Source: Patescibacteria group bacterium
GTDB taxonomy: Bacteria; Patescibacteriota; Minisyncoccia; Minisyncoccales; GWA2-46-15
NCBI GenBank assembly: GCA_018895125.1
Contig: JAHIOR010000081.1
Location: 1 to 27,737 of the forward strand
Direction: 5' to 3'
Length of the DNA: 27,737 nt
The notes beneath the pieces were generated by a model. That model was not told where the DNA came from and made no database searches. It saw only the letters and a list, made by a program, of their open reading frames with translations. The position numbers and the translations under genes were made by a program. Below, piece by piece: positions 15,568 through 22,526 of the stretch. Numbering within the stretch: position 1 is the first letter of the stretch; the number at the start of each line of letters is the position of its first letter.

Positions 15568-15588
15568 ATTATATGTTCTATTCTAGCA
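15568..15588 (-). promoter_or_regulatory. Overlapping promoter-like -10 elements before the glycosyltransferase operon
   Basis: The minus strand carries an extended -10, TGCTAGAAT (15588-15580), and a perfect TATAAT (15573-15568) preceded by ACA, within the 51-bp gap after comEC. Neither has a strong -35. Starts would be near 15573 or 15561, leaving a very short leader before ATG 15552. Confidence 0.4.
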
Positions 15589-15603
15589 GGTTTTTCCTTT
15601 TAC

Positions 15604-17049
15604 TTAAACAAAACTCTTTTTTCTCAACAGCCCGAGTTGCCAGCTGGCTAAAATTAGCAGAAAATAGGAAAAAATCAAAAAAGCAACTGGTACTTTTTCA
15701 ACAATCATATAGCTAAAAGGTATTTTTAAAAACAAGTCAACTATTAAAAGAATATAGCTTGTTGCCAACCATAAAAACCAGGACAATATTTTCGCCAAAA
15801 AAGCAGATACGATTCCCAAAGACCCAAAAACAAAACCAATCATAGTCAAGTAAGGAATAATTGGCACTAATAATAGATTGGCTAAAGGAGCAATAAGCGA
15901 GAAATAGCCAAAGTTATATATTAAAATCGGCAAAGTAAAAACCTGAGAGGATAAAGTTGTTGCCAGGTTTAATTTAAAAAACTCTGGCAGCTTCTTAAAA
16001 ACCCTGTCTTTGAAAAACGGCTGCCAAATAATTATTCCGGCCATAGCCAAAAAAGATAATTGAAAACCAGCGTCAAACCTTAAAATCAAGGGATTTTCTG
16101 CCAAAAGAATCACAGCGCTAAAAAGTAAAGACCTTAAGCCGTCAATTAATTTACCCGAAGCTTGAGCGGCCAACAAAAGACTAACCATTAATCCAGCTCT
16201 TAATCCAGACGCCGGAGCGCCGATCATTAAAATATATAGCCAAATTGAGATTAAAGAAGCTAAAGAGGCTTGCTGGCGCCAAAAGCCCAAGCTTAAAAAA
16301 ATCCCGGTCAAGAGAAAACTAATAATAGTAATATTCATTCCTGAAACAGCCGTCAAATGTCTGACACCAGCCAGATTAAGCTGCGTTTTCCATTCTTTAG
16401 AAATGCTGCTCTCTTCGCCAAAAACCAAAGCTTCAAAAATACCCAGATGCGGCGGCGATAAAAACTTTTGCCAGGCCTGATGAAATTTTAATTTAAAACT
16501 AAATAAAGCCTGTTTAACAATATTACCCTGGCCTGATTCCAATAATTCTATTTTCGGGAAAACCGTCATCGAGTAAATTCTTTCTTTTTGCAAATATCCC
16601 TGATAATCAAACTTTTCAAAGTTTTCCGGTGTCTTTAATTTTCCAAAAACCTTAACCTTGTCTCCATAATGATAATTAGGATATTTACTGGTAATAATCA
16701 GCAGATTCTCTTTGCCGACTCTTAGCGTCAGCTGCTGGCTATTGTCTTTTAAATCAGGCTCGCTGTTAACAATTCCAACCAAGATTACGTTTTCGTTATT
16801 GTCATTAAAAACCCTTAATTCTGAGGCAAAAATCTTCTTTGCTTCGTGGGAATAGCAAAAAACTCCAATCATAAAGGCTATAAAGCCAATGATCAGAAAT
16901 GTTTTGTTGGTCTTGAAAAAAATAACCAGAATTAGACTGAAAATAAAAAAAGCTAACAAAAGCTGCCAGGGAACTATTGTGAAAGAACTGACAAAAACTC
17001 CGGCAACGAAAGAAAGACAGAGCAAGAAGAATGATTTACCCTTAGGCAT
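15604..17049 (-). CDS. comEC: ComEC/Rec2 DNA-uptake channel protein lacking the hydrolase domain
   Basis: The 481-aa protein forms the inner-membrane channel for incoming single-stranded DNA. It starts with about three membrane segments. An OB-fold-like soluble domain (about residues 85-165, with LVGIVNSEPDL and YGDKVKVFGKL) matches DUF4131. The competence domain follows, with GVRHLTAVSGMNITII, APASGLRAGLM and RFDAGFQLSFLAMAGI. It ends after the last membrane helices, so the C-terminal metallo-beta-lactamase-like domain of full-length ComEC (700-800 aa) is absent, with no frameshift evident. It follows nrdG by 13 bp. CPR genomes commonly keep competence genes, which fits DNA scavenging. The hydrolase may be encoded elsewhere. 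Confidence 0.9.
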   Translation of the reverse strand: MPKGKSFFLLCLSFVAGVFVSSFTIVPWQLLLAFFIFSLILVIFFKTNKTFLIIGFIAFMIGVFCYSHEAKKIFASELRVFNDNNENVILVGIVNSEPDLKDNSQQLTLRVGKENLLIITSKYPNYHYGDKVKVFGKLKTPENFEKFDYQGYLQKERIYSMTVFPKIELLESGQGNIVKQALFSFKLKFHQAWQKFLSPPHLGIFEALVFGEESSISKEWKTQLNLAGVRHLTAVSGMNITIISFLLTGIFLSLGFWRQQASLASLISIWLYILMIGAPASGLRAGLMVSLLLAAQASGKLIDGLRSLLFSAVILLAENPLILRFDAGFQLSFLAMAGIIIWQPFFKDRVFKKLPEFFKLNLATTLSSQVFTLPILIYNFGYFSLIAPLANLLLVPIIPYLTMIGFVFGSLGIVSAFLAKILSWFLWLATSYILLIVDLFLKIPFSYMIVEKVPVAFLIFSYFLLILASWQLGLLRKKSFV

Positions 17050-17062
17050 TAACTTTATTAAT

Positions 17063-17815
17063 TTATCTTACTTGGCAAGTTCCAAATAGCTCTTTGATCA
17101 GCTCTCTAATTTCCAGCAAATATTCCTTGCTGTAGGGCTTTGTCTTTTCAAAATCAGGATTGAGGGTTTTTTCCGGCCTGAAGTTCTGCAAAAAGTAAGC
17201 TTTGGCCGGAGCAATATCTTTGGCAATTTGAACAATGTCTTCCTTAGAATGAATTCCCTTCACCACGGTCGTACGGAACTCGTAATCAATGCCTGAATTT
17301 TTAATGATTTCAATGCTTTTTTTAATTTTCTCTAAATCAATTTTCACCCCCGTCGCTTTCTGGTATTTTGACATTGGGATCTTGGATTTAATTTGGAATT
17401 TGGGTTTTGAAATTTGGATTTTAGCACTTAGTGGTGCTTTAATGTCCATGGCAATATAGTCAACTAGCTTCTCATCAATTAACTTTTTAACCATGTCTGG
17501 ATTTGATCCATTCGTATCTAATTTCACCAAAAACCTCAGCCCTTTGATTTTTTTGATAAAAACCGGTAAGTCCTTATTTAAACTCGGTTCTCCTCCACAC
17601 AGAACAATTCCGTCCAGCAATCCTCTTTTCTCTTTTAGAAAAGCAAAAAAATCTTTTTCCGTGATTTTCGGCTGTTTTTTAATCTTTTCCAGCAAAACCA
17701 GCTCCGAACTATAGCACCAGGGACATCTAAAATTGCACCCCGCCAAAAAAACCGTGGCCGCTACCTTGCCAGGATAATCTATAAGGGTTGTCCTTTGTAA
17801 TCCGCAAATGAGCAT
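17063..17815 (-). CDS. nrdG: Anaerobic ribonucleotide reductase-activating protein (radical SAM) with an in-frame repeat insertion
   Basis: The 250-aa protein is a radical SAM enzyme that uses a 4Fe-4S cluster and S-adenosylmethionine to install the glycyl radical on NrdD. The cluster motif CNFRCPWC supplies Cys27, Cys31 and Cys34, and VLCGGEPSL is the glycine-rich SAM-binding motif. The N-terminus MLICGLQRTTLIDYPGKVA is typical. In the usual block MDIKAPL...KYQKATGVKID, about 20 residues (AKIQISKPKFQIKSKIP) are inserted, encoded by an AT-rich CCAAATT-type repeat at 17361-17425. It is encoded downstream of nrdD on the same strand, and a relic of another nrdG start sits 23 bp upstream. Confidence 0.92.
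   Translation of the reverse strand: MLICGLQRTTLIDYPGKVAATVFLAGCNFRCPWCYSSELVLLEKIKKQPKITEKDFFAFLKEKRGLLDGIVLCGGEPSLNKDLPVFIKKIKGLRFLVKLDTNGSNPDMVKKLIDEKLVDYIAMDIKAPLSAKIQISKPKFQIKSKIPMSKYQKATGVKIDLEKIKKSIEIIKNSGIDYEFRTTVVKGIHSKEDIVQIAKDIAPAKAYFLQNFRPEKTLNPDFEKTKPYSKEYLLEIRELIKELFGTCQVR
17361..17425. repeat. AT-rich CCAAATT-type repeat inside nrdG
   Basis: The minus strand is a run of related words (AAATCCAAATTTC, AAACCCAAATTCC, AAATTAAATCCAAG, ATCCCAATG) with about 10-14 bp periodicity. Such degenerate repeats are normally intergenic. Here they are read in frame as about 20 lysine-rich residues interrupting a conserved NrdG block. Confidence 0.6.
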
Positions 17816-17832
17816 AGTAATAACTTTGTTTA

Positions 17833-17871
17833 CCCCGTTAGAAATTTACAGCAGTAAATTTCTTTACGGGG
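17833..17871. repeat. 39-bp hairpin element between the nrdG relic and nrdG
   Basis: CCCCGT...ACGGGG (6 bp) encloses GAAATTTAC-AGCA-GTAAATTTC (9 bp, perfect), joined by short unpaired bases. The element begins right where the homology of the relic nrdG start ends (after LIDYPG) and contains that relic's stop codon. Its inner arm shares GTAAATTTCTTTA with the array before pth. Confidence 0.6.
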
Positions 17872-17918
17872 CCCGGATAATCTATAAGAGTGGTTTTCTG
17901 CAGGCCACCAATAATCAT
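17838..17918 (-). pseudogene. Relic 5' end of a second nrdG (26-codon remnant, possible leader ORF)
   Basis: ATG 17918 opens a 26-codon frame beginning MIIGGLQKTTLIDYPG, clearly homologous to the N-terminus of NrdG, then running into hairpin DNA (PVKKFTAVNF, stop). Over the 48 shared nucleotides I count about 35 identities to nrdG, so it is a diverged relative rather than a fresh tandem copy. A promoter-like TGCTACAAT lies directly upstream, so it may still be transcribed as a short upstream ORF in the leader of nrdG. Confidence 0.7.
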
Positions 17919-17926
17919 ATTAAATC

Positions 17927-17935
17927 ATTGTAGCA
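17927..17935 (-). promoter_or_regulatory. Extended -10 promoter for nrdG
   Basis: TGCTACAAT on the minus strand (17935-17927) is an extended -10 just downstream of the nrdD terminator. A start near 17920 would be at or next to the ATG of the relic ORF and about 105 nt before the nrdG ATG. Confidence 0.4.
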
Positions 17936-17955
17936 CAATGTTTTTCAGGCAACAC

Positions 17956-17976
17956 AAAAAGAGGTGTCAACCTCTT
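17956..17976 (-). terminator. Intrinsic terminator after nrdD
   Basis: On the minus strand AAGAGGT-TGAC-ACCTCTT is a perfect 7-bp hairpin running into a U-tract (TTTTT), 30 bp past the nrdD stop. This is a classical Rho-independent terminator and separates nrdD from nrdG transcription. Confidence 0.75.
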
Positions 17977-17988
17977 CAATAACTAGTC

Positions 17989-18003
17989 GGACATGCGATG
18001 TCC
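17989..18003. other. Short hairpin at the nrdD stop
   Basis: GGACAT-GCG-ATGTCC is a perfect 6-bp inverted repeat 2 bp beyond the nrdD stop. It has no U-tract and is probably a 3' stabilising hairpin or a repeat; no further copy was seen in the window. Confidence 0.35.
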
Positions 18004-18005
18004 AA

Positions 18006-21000
18006 TTAAACTTGACTCGCTTTCAATTTAAACTCTTTCCTGTCGTGATACTCATGAATTTTTCCCACATGCCAATTTTTCACGGGGCGGTAATAGCCGA
18101 CTATCCGAGAATATACTTCGCAAGGCTGTTTAATGGTACATTGCGGACACTCAAAATGCTCACCGGCCAAGTAGCCATGAGAAGGACAAATACTATTACC
18201 TGAAAAATTTGGTTTATTATTTCGCCTCACATAAATAACGTGATTAGGGACTTCTACGCAATAAACATAACCAGAATATTTTACTTTATGTTGAATCTCC
18301 TTTAAATAAGTGTATTTATGGGTTCTTTTTGTTACCATTCCCTTATTTCCCCTATTTGAGATTGAAGCATCAAAACCAATCTTCAGATAAATCTCCTGGA
18401 GGTCATCCCTTAATCGCTTAGAAACAGAAGAGCAATAATTAGTTCCTTTAACGCCATCGCCTTTTAAATACCATTCTAAAAGTATTTGGAGTAATTTGGG
18501 AGATAATAATTTTAATTCCTTAGGAATATATTTAGTTCTTGAATTGCCAAATTGTTTCAAATACTCCCAGAGTTGCTTATTGTAAATATAGAAACCATGT
18601 GGCAATTCTGAGAATTTAAACGGCAATTCTTTTAACATTTCTCTAATTTCACCTCTTATTTTAGTGTTCTTTTGTGTAATCACTATTTCACATTTATTAG
18701 TTGTATCTCCTCCTTTAGAACCCCTAACTGATCCTTCGGCTATCCAAATTCCAAAAAACTTCAACCAGCTACTCATAGGAATTTTTATTGCTGAATAATT
18801 TTCTACTATACCCCTATCTCCATTTTTAACCATGGTAACAAAGGATTGTGAACAATTACATAATGCCGCAATCTCTGTGTGTGTTTTATTTTTATGTTTA
18901 TCTAATAACTTCTTGATTTCCGTACTTAGTATTGTTTTATTATTTATTACACTCGGCAAAATAAAAAATTCTTGCTTTCCGCCTTTCCATTTATAACCTG
19001 TCATCGGAACTTTATCTATACTGCTAACATTTCCTGCTTTTACAAAATAATTAATTTTTGTGCTTTTTATAAACTTCCCTGTTTTAGAATCCTTCGTTTT
19101 TATTTTCTTTCCTGCTACAAACATTCTATGTTCAGGCGTCACCATACAATCAAATGTTTTACTCTTAAAATAAATCATTGTACCTTGATAAGGAAACTTA
19201 AATTTACGCACTGGCCGTTGATAACTTAATTCTTTTGTTTCTGGATTGGCAGTCAATACTTTCTCATCTTTGCCAAATTCACCTAACCTTTTCCATCCAT
19301 TCTCGGTTAGAATTTCTGTTTTCTCGTCGTAACAAAAAGTCGGCGTCAGAGTAATATAGGGCAGATGAAAATTCTCAAAAACCTTTTTAATCAGGGCTTT
19401 GACCGTCTGGATATCAGAAACTCTTTCCCCTAAAAACATGTGGAGAACGCAACCTCCGGTATACTTACACTGAATTTCATCTTGAAGTTTTAAGGCCTCA
19501 AAAACATCATCCGTATAGCCAACCGGAAGCTGGGAACTATTGGTGTAATAAGGCGTTTCTTTCGTGCCCGCAGTGATAATCTCTGGGTACTTTTCTTTAT
19601 CCTTGAGAGCTAAACGGTAAGAGGCAGATTCAGCCGGCGTCTGTTCTAAATTGTAAAGATTGTTGGTTTCTTTCTGGAAAGCGACCAACTTTTCTCTCAT
19701 AAAGTCCAAAACTTCCAAAGTAAATTTTCTCCCCCTGACCGAAGCAATATTCTCGCCTAAAAAATTCAGTAAAGCTTCGTTCATACCCACAAAGCCAATG
19801 GTGGAAAAATGATTGCCGTAATAAACGCCTCGCATTTGCTTGACGCTAGTTAAATAGAACCTTGAGTAAGGATAAAGTCCTTTTTCGATGAAAGCTTCTA
19901 AAGCTTTTCTTTTGATCTCGAGCGACTCTTTGGCCAAATCCATCATTTTCCCCAACCTTTCAAAAAACTCTTTTTTGGTTTTCGCCAGATAGCCGATTCT
20001 GGGTATATCAATGGTAACGACGCCGATGCTGCCCGTAAGCGCTCCGGCACCGAACAATCCTCCGCCGCCCCGGTTGTGAAGCTCACGTTTATCAAGACGA
20101 AGCCTGCAACACATACTACGGGTATCCTCTGGTTTCATTTCTGAATTAATGTAATTGGCAAAATAATTCGTGCCGTATTTTGCCGAGGCCTCAAAAAGCG
20201 GGTCAAAAGCAGGCTCATTCCAAGAAAAATCTTTGGTAATATTTATGGTAGGAATGGGGAAATGAAAAGGCCGGCCTTGTTTGTCGCCCTCAATCATAGT
20301 TTCATACAAGGCTTTATCCAATATTTTCATTTCTTCAGCGAATTCGCTGTAAGTTTCTTCTTGGGGCTTGCCGCCGATAATCACCGGTTGCTTTTCAAAA
20401 ACCGGAGAGGGTTTTAAATCCAAAGTAATGTTAGAAAAAGGGTTTTGAAAACCGACCCGGGTGGGAATAGACATATTAAACAAAAATTCCTGAAGGGATT
20501 GTTTGACCTGTTCGTAGTTCAAACCATCGTAACGGATAAAAGGAGCTAAAAGCGTATCAAAATTAGCAAAAGCGACGGCGCCGGCAACCTCGCCCTGAAT
20601 AGTGTAAAGAAAATTTACCGCCTGCCCCAAAACCGCCCGAAAGTGCTTGGCAGGTTTTGATTCCACCTTGCCAACCACGCCGCCAAAACCGCGCAGCAAA
20701 AGATCGTAAAGATCCCAGCCGGCGCAGTAGCAACCCAAAGAATCAAGATTATGCAAATGAAAATCGCCGTTACGGACCGCGTCGCGGATTTCTTTAGGAT
20801 AGACTTTGTCCAGCCAGTATTTTTTGCTGACCGCCGAAGTCACATAATGATTTAGCCCTTGCAAAGAATAACCCATATTGGCATTTTCCTTCACTTGCCA
20901 ATCAAGTTCTTGAATATATTGATCAACCATGCCCAAGGACTCGTCCAAAGAAGTGACTGCTTCCCTAATTCTTCGCCTCTGCTCGCGGTAAAGTATGTAG

Positions 21001-21269
21001 GCCTTGGCCGTTTCCACCAAACCCTCCAAAATCAAAACCTCTTCAACTATGTTTTGAATTTGCTCAACATGAGGAATCTCGCCCGGCTTGAAACGCCTGT
21101 TCAAAATCTGCGAAACTCTGTCAGTTAGTTTTTTTGACCTGACGCCGTTGCCTTTGACGGTGGCGGTCAAGGCTTTGTGGATAACGGTTTCAATCCTGGA
21201 CTTGTCAAAATCAACAATTCGGCCGTCTCTTTTTTGGACCTTTTCTATCTTATTTTTCATTTTATACAT
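18006..21269 (-). CDS. nrdD: Class III anaerobic ribonucleoside-triphosphate reductase, intein-containing precursor
   Basis: From ATG 21269 this encodes about 1087 residues, of which 380 are an intein. The host protein (about 707 aa) reduces NTPs to dNTPs anaerobically using a glycyl radical installed by NrdG. It has an N-terminal ATP-cone (KVQKRDGRIVDFDKSRIE onward), the active-site Cys pair at 387-388 (SMCCRLRLD), GGLFGAGALTGSIGVVTIDI, and a C-terminal zinc site (CPSHGYLAGEH, CPQC). The radical glycine is near 1058 (SRIVGYYRP). The reading frame extends upstream to a TTG at 21332, but that region holds a promoter (-10 at 21309-21304) and a hairpin, so ATG 21269 or 21260 is the real start. 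A terminator follows the gene. Confidence 0.95.
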   Translation of the reverse strand: MYKMKNKIEKVQKRDGRIVDFDKSRIETVIHKALTATVKGNGVRSKKLTDRVSQILNRRFKPGEIPHVEQIQNIVEEVLILEGLVETAKAYILYREQRRRIREAVTSLDESLGMVDQYIQELDWQVKENANMGYSLQGLNHYVTSAVSKKYWLDKVYPKEIRDAVRNGDFHLHNLDSLGCYCAGWDLYDLLLRGFGGVVGKVESKPAKHFRAVLGQAVNFLYTIQGEVAGAVAFANFDTLLAPFIRYDGLNYEQVKQSLQEFLFNMSIPTRVGFQNPFSNITLDLKPSPVFEKQPVIIGGKPQEETYSEFAEEMKILDKALYETMIEGDKQGRPFHFPIPTINITKDFSWNEPAFDPLFEASAKYGTNYFANYINSEMKPEDTRSMCCRLRLDKRELHNRGGGGLFGAGALTGSIGVVTIDIPRIGYLAKTKKEFFERLGKMMDLAKESLEIKRKALEAFIEKGLYPYSRFYLTSVKQMRGVYYGNHFSTIGFVGMNEALLNFLGENIASVRGRKFTLEVLDFMREKLVAFQKETNNLYNLEQTPAESASYRLALKDKEKYPEIITAGTKETPYYTNSSQLPVGYTDDVFEALKLQDEIQCKYTGGCVLHMFLGERVSDIQTVKALIKKVFENFHLPYITLTPTFCYDEKTEILTENGWKRLGEFGKDEKVLTANPETKELSYQRPVRKFKFPYQGTMIYFKSKTFDCMVTPEHRMFVAGKKIKTKDSKTGKFIKSTKINYFVKAGNVSSIDKVPMTGYKWKGGKQEFFILPSVINNKTILSTEIKKLLDKHKNKTHTEIAALCNCSQSFVTMVKNGDRGIVENYSAIKIPMSSWLKFFGIWIAEGSVRGSKGGDTTNKCEIVITQKNTKIRGEIREMLKELPFKFSELPHGFYIYNKQLWEYLKQFGNSRTKYIPKELKLLSPKLLQILLEWYLKGDGVKGTNYCSSVSKRLRDDLQEIYLKIGFDASISNRGNKGMVTKRTHKYTYLKEIQHKVKYSGYVYCVEVPNHVIYVRRNNKPNFSGNSICPSHGYLAGEHFECPQCTIKQPCEVYSRIVGYYRPVKNWHVGKIHEYHDRKEFKLKASQV
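18195..19334 (-). mobile_element. 380-aa intein with LAGLIDADG homing endonuclease in NrdD
   Basis: The intein starts at Cys in TPTF/CYDEKTEIL and ends at Asn in FSGN/SICPSHGYL. Removing it restores the conserved TPTFSICPSHGYL of NrdD. Splicing block A is CYDEKTEILTENGWKRL, block B is TPEHRMF, and the C-terminal block is YCVEVPNHVIYV...SGN with Ser as the +1 residue. The penultimate residue is Gly instead of the common His. The endonuclease retains both LAGLIDADG helices, FFGIWIAEGSV and LLEWYLKGDGV, each with its acidic residue, so it may be active. A helix-turn-helix-like segment (HTEIAALCNCSQSFVTMVKN) precedes them. The insertion site lies at the zinc-binding end, next to essential residues. 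Confidence 0.93.
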
Positions 21270-21274
21270 CGAGA

Positions 21275-21294
21275 CCCCGCAAAAAAATGCGGGG
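21275..21294 (-). promoter_or_regulatory. GC-rich hairpin at the 5' end of the nrdD transcript
   Basis: CCCCGC-N8-GCGGGG (loop of mostly A on the plus strand, T on the sense strand) lies between the predicted start point near 21297 and ATG 21269. It would form the very 5' end of the nrdD mRNA and could stabilise it or control start-site access. It is the strongest stem in this spacer. Confidence 0.5.
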
Positions 21295-21303
21295 CATTCA
21301 TAT

Positions 21304-21332
21304 ATTTTAGCCAATCTAAAAGCATTGAGCAA
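21304..21332 (-). promoter_or_regulatory. Predicted sigma70-type promoter of nrdD
   Basis: On the minus strand TTGCTC (21332-21327) is followed after exactly 17 bp by TAAAAT (21309-21304). Transcription would start near 21297. This placement rules against the TTG at 21332 as the translation start. Confidence 0.5.
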
Positions 21333-21365
21333 ATTTTAAGATCTGGGTTTAAAAAAGAGACTTAT

Positions 21366-21429
21366 CCCCACGTCCCAATGCCGACACTGACATTAGCGTT
21401 GAGCAAAAAGGGACAGCTTCGCCGTGGGG
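21366..21429. repeat. Imperfect hairpin module sharing a repeat with the ftsZ terminator
   Basis: CCCCACG (21366-21372) pairs with CGTGGGG (21423-21429), and an inner TCCC/GGGA adds to the stem. It includes CCAATGCCGACA, also present in the hairpin at 21463-21489, so the spacer contains two related modules. A T-run on the minus strand follows at some distance, so it may be a second terminator or a relic copy. Confidence 0.45.
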
Positions 21430-21436
21430 TTTCAAC

Positions 21437-21509
21437 AAAAAAGCAATTTCGGGACTGGGACGCCCAATGCCGACATTGCCGAGATTAAACGTCCCGATCC
21501 CGAGATTGC
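21437..21509 (-). terminator. Long intrinsic terminator-like hairpin after ftsZ
   Basis: On the minus strand, 20-base arms at 21509-21490 and 21462-21443 (GCAATCTCGGGATCGGGACG and its imperfect complement, 17 of 20 matching) enclose 27 bases and run into TTTTTT (21442-21437). This is the expected end of the ftsA-ftsZ transcript. The hairpin is unusually large and shares ACTGGGACGC with the 3' end of ftsZ. Confidence 0.65.
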
Positions 21510-21552
21510 TACACACCTTTGGCATGCAACTTGCTTACAACATCAGATAATC

Positions 21553-22494
21553 TCAGGCACTGGGACGCTGAAACCCAGTGGCAATCAAAGTCACCTTCAT
21601 TTCTCCGCTCTTTAATTTATCGTCTTCCCTGGCTCCGAAAATGACTTTGGTTTCTGCCTGAATATTTTTAGTAATGGCATTGGCAACAATATCAATTTCT
21701 GCCAGCTTTAGATTTTTAGCGCTGATATTAAATAAAATTCTTGAAGCTTGCTCTGGAGAAATTTCCAGCAGAGGCGAACTCAAAGCTTTTAGGCTGGCTT
21801 CCTGGCCTCGATTTTCTCCCTTGCTCGAACCTTGGCCAAAAAAAGCTTTGCCGGCATCTTTTAAAATAGACTTAACATCAGCAAAACTAATTGTCACTAA
21901 AGAAGGCCTTAAAATTAAATCAATAATCGAAGCCACGGCCTGATGTAAAATTTCATCCGCTAATGAAAAAGCTTTTGTCAGGGGCGTATCTTTTTCTACT
22001 AAGGAAACAAGTTTGTCATTTGAAACTAATAATAAACTATCAACTTTTCCTTCAAGACTCTTAATGCCGTTCAAGGCAATATTCTTTCTTGAAGCACCCT
22101 CAAAAGCAAAGGGCTTGGTAATGACAGCAATTGTAAGAATGCCAAGCTCTTTGGCAATGTTGGCGACAACCGGAGTCGCCCCTGAACCCGTACCTCCGCC
22201 AAATCCTGCAGTTAAGAAAATCATTTCGCTGTCCTTAAGAGCTAATTCAATTTCTTGCTTCTGCTCTTCAGCTGCCTTTTTTCCTAAGTCCGGATTCATG
22301 CCCGTACCCAAACCCCTAGTCACCTCTCTGCCAATTCTGATCTTTAAATCAGCGGTAGTTTTCTTAAGGTCTTGATTGTCGGTATTAATGGCAATCAACT
22401 GAACTCCGGGAATTTTAAATTTAGCCATCCTGGTTAAAGCATTATTACCAGCGCCGCCGATGCCGATGATTTTTATCCTTGGAACAATCTTCAT
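21553..22494 (-). CDS. ftsZ: Cell division GTPase FtsZ, short form with altered T7 loop
   Basis: The 313-aa tubulin-like GTPase builds the division ring. The nucleotide-binding N-domain is normal: GIGGAGNNAL (11-20), NTDNQDL (37-43), signature GGGTGSG (99-105) and FEGASR (131-136). The T7 synergy loop, usually N-x-D-F-A-D, reads TISFAD (201-206), so the Asn and first Asp (E. coli N207 and D209) are replaced by Thr and Ser; only the last Asp (206, equivalent to D212) remains. The protein stops at IATGFQRPSA, directly after the globular domain, without the variable linker and conserved C-terminal peptide that binds FtsA. It follows ftsA by 55 bp, with a promoter-like repeat between, and a long terminator-like hairpin lies downstream. 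Confidence 0.93.
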   Translation of the reverse strand: MKIVPRIKIIGIGGAGNNALTRMAKFKIPGVQLIAINTDNQDLKKTTADLKIRIGREVTRGLGTGMNPDLGKKAAEEQKQEIELALKDSEMIFLTAGFGGGTGSGATPVVANIAKELGILTIAVITKPFAFEGASRKNIALNGIKSLEGKVDSLLLVSNDKLVSLVEKDTPLTKAFSLADEILHQAVASIIDLILRPSLVTISFADVKSILKDAGKAFFGQGSSKGENRGQEASLKALSSPLLEISPEQASRILFNISAKNLKLAEIDIVANAITKNIQAETKVIFGAREDDKLKSGEMKVTLIATGFQRPSA

Positions 22495-22526
22495 TTTATA
22501 CCTTGATTTAAATTAATATTGTCTGT

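Noticed and set aside
21270..21332. N-terminal extension of NrdD from TTG 21332
   Set aside because: The region contains a promoter with 17-bp spacing and a GC hairpin. The ATP-cone begins only after ATG 21260/21269.
21349..21525. 58-codon minus-strand frame (MPKVCSNLGIGTFNLGNVGIG...) with a VGIG-SP look
   Set aside because: It lies entirely across the two hairpin modules and the ftsZ terminator, so the glycine pattern arises from the repeats. No start signal supports it. Similarity to VGIGTTSP-type tail proteins is superficial.
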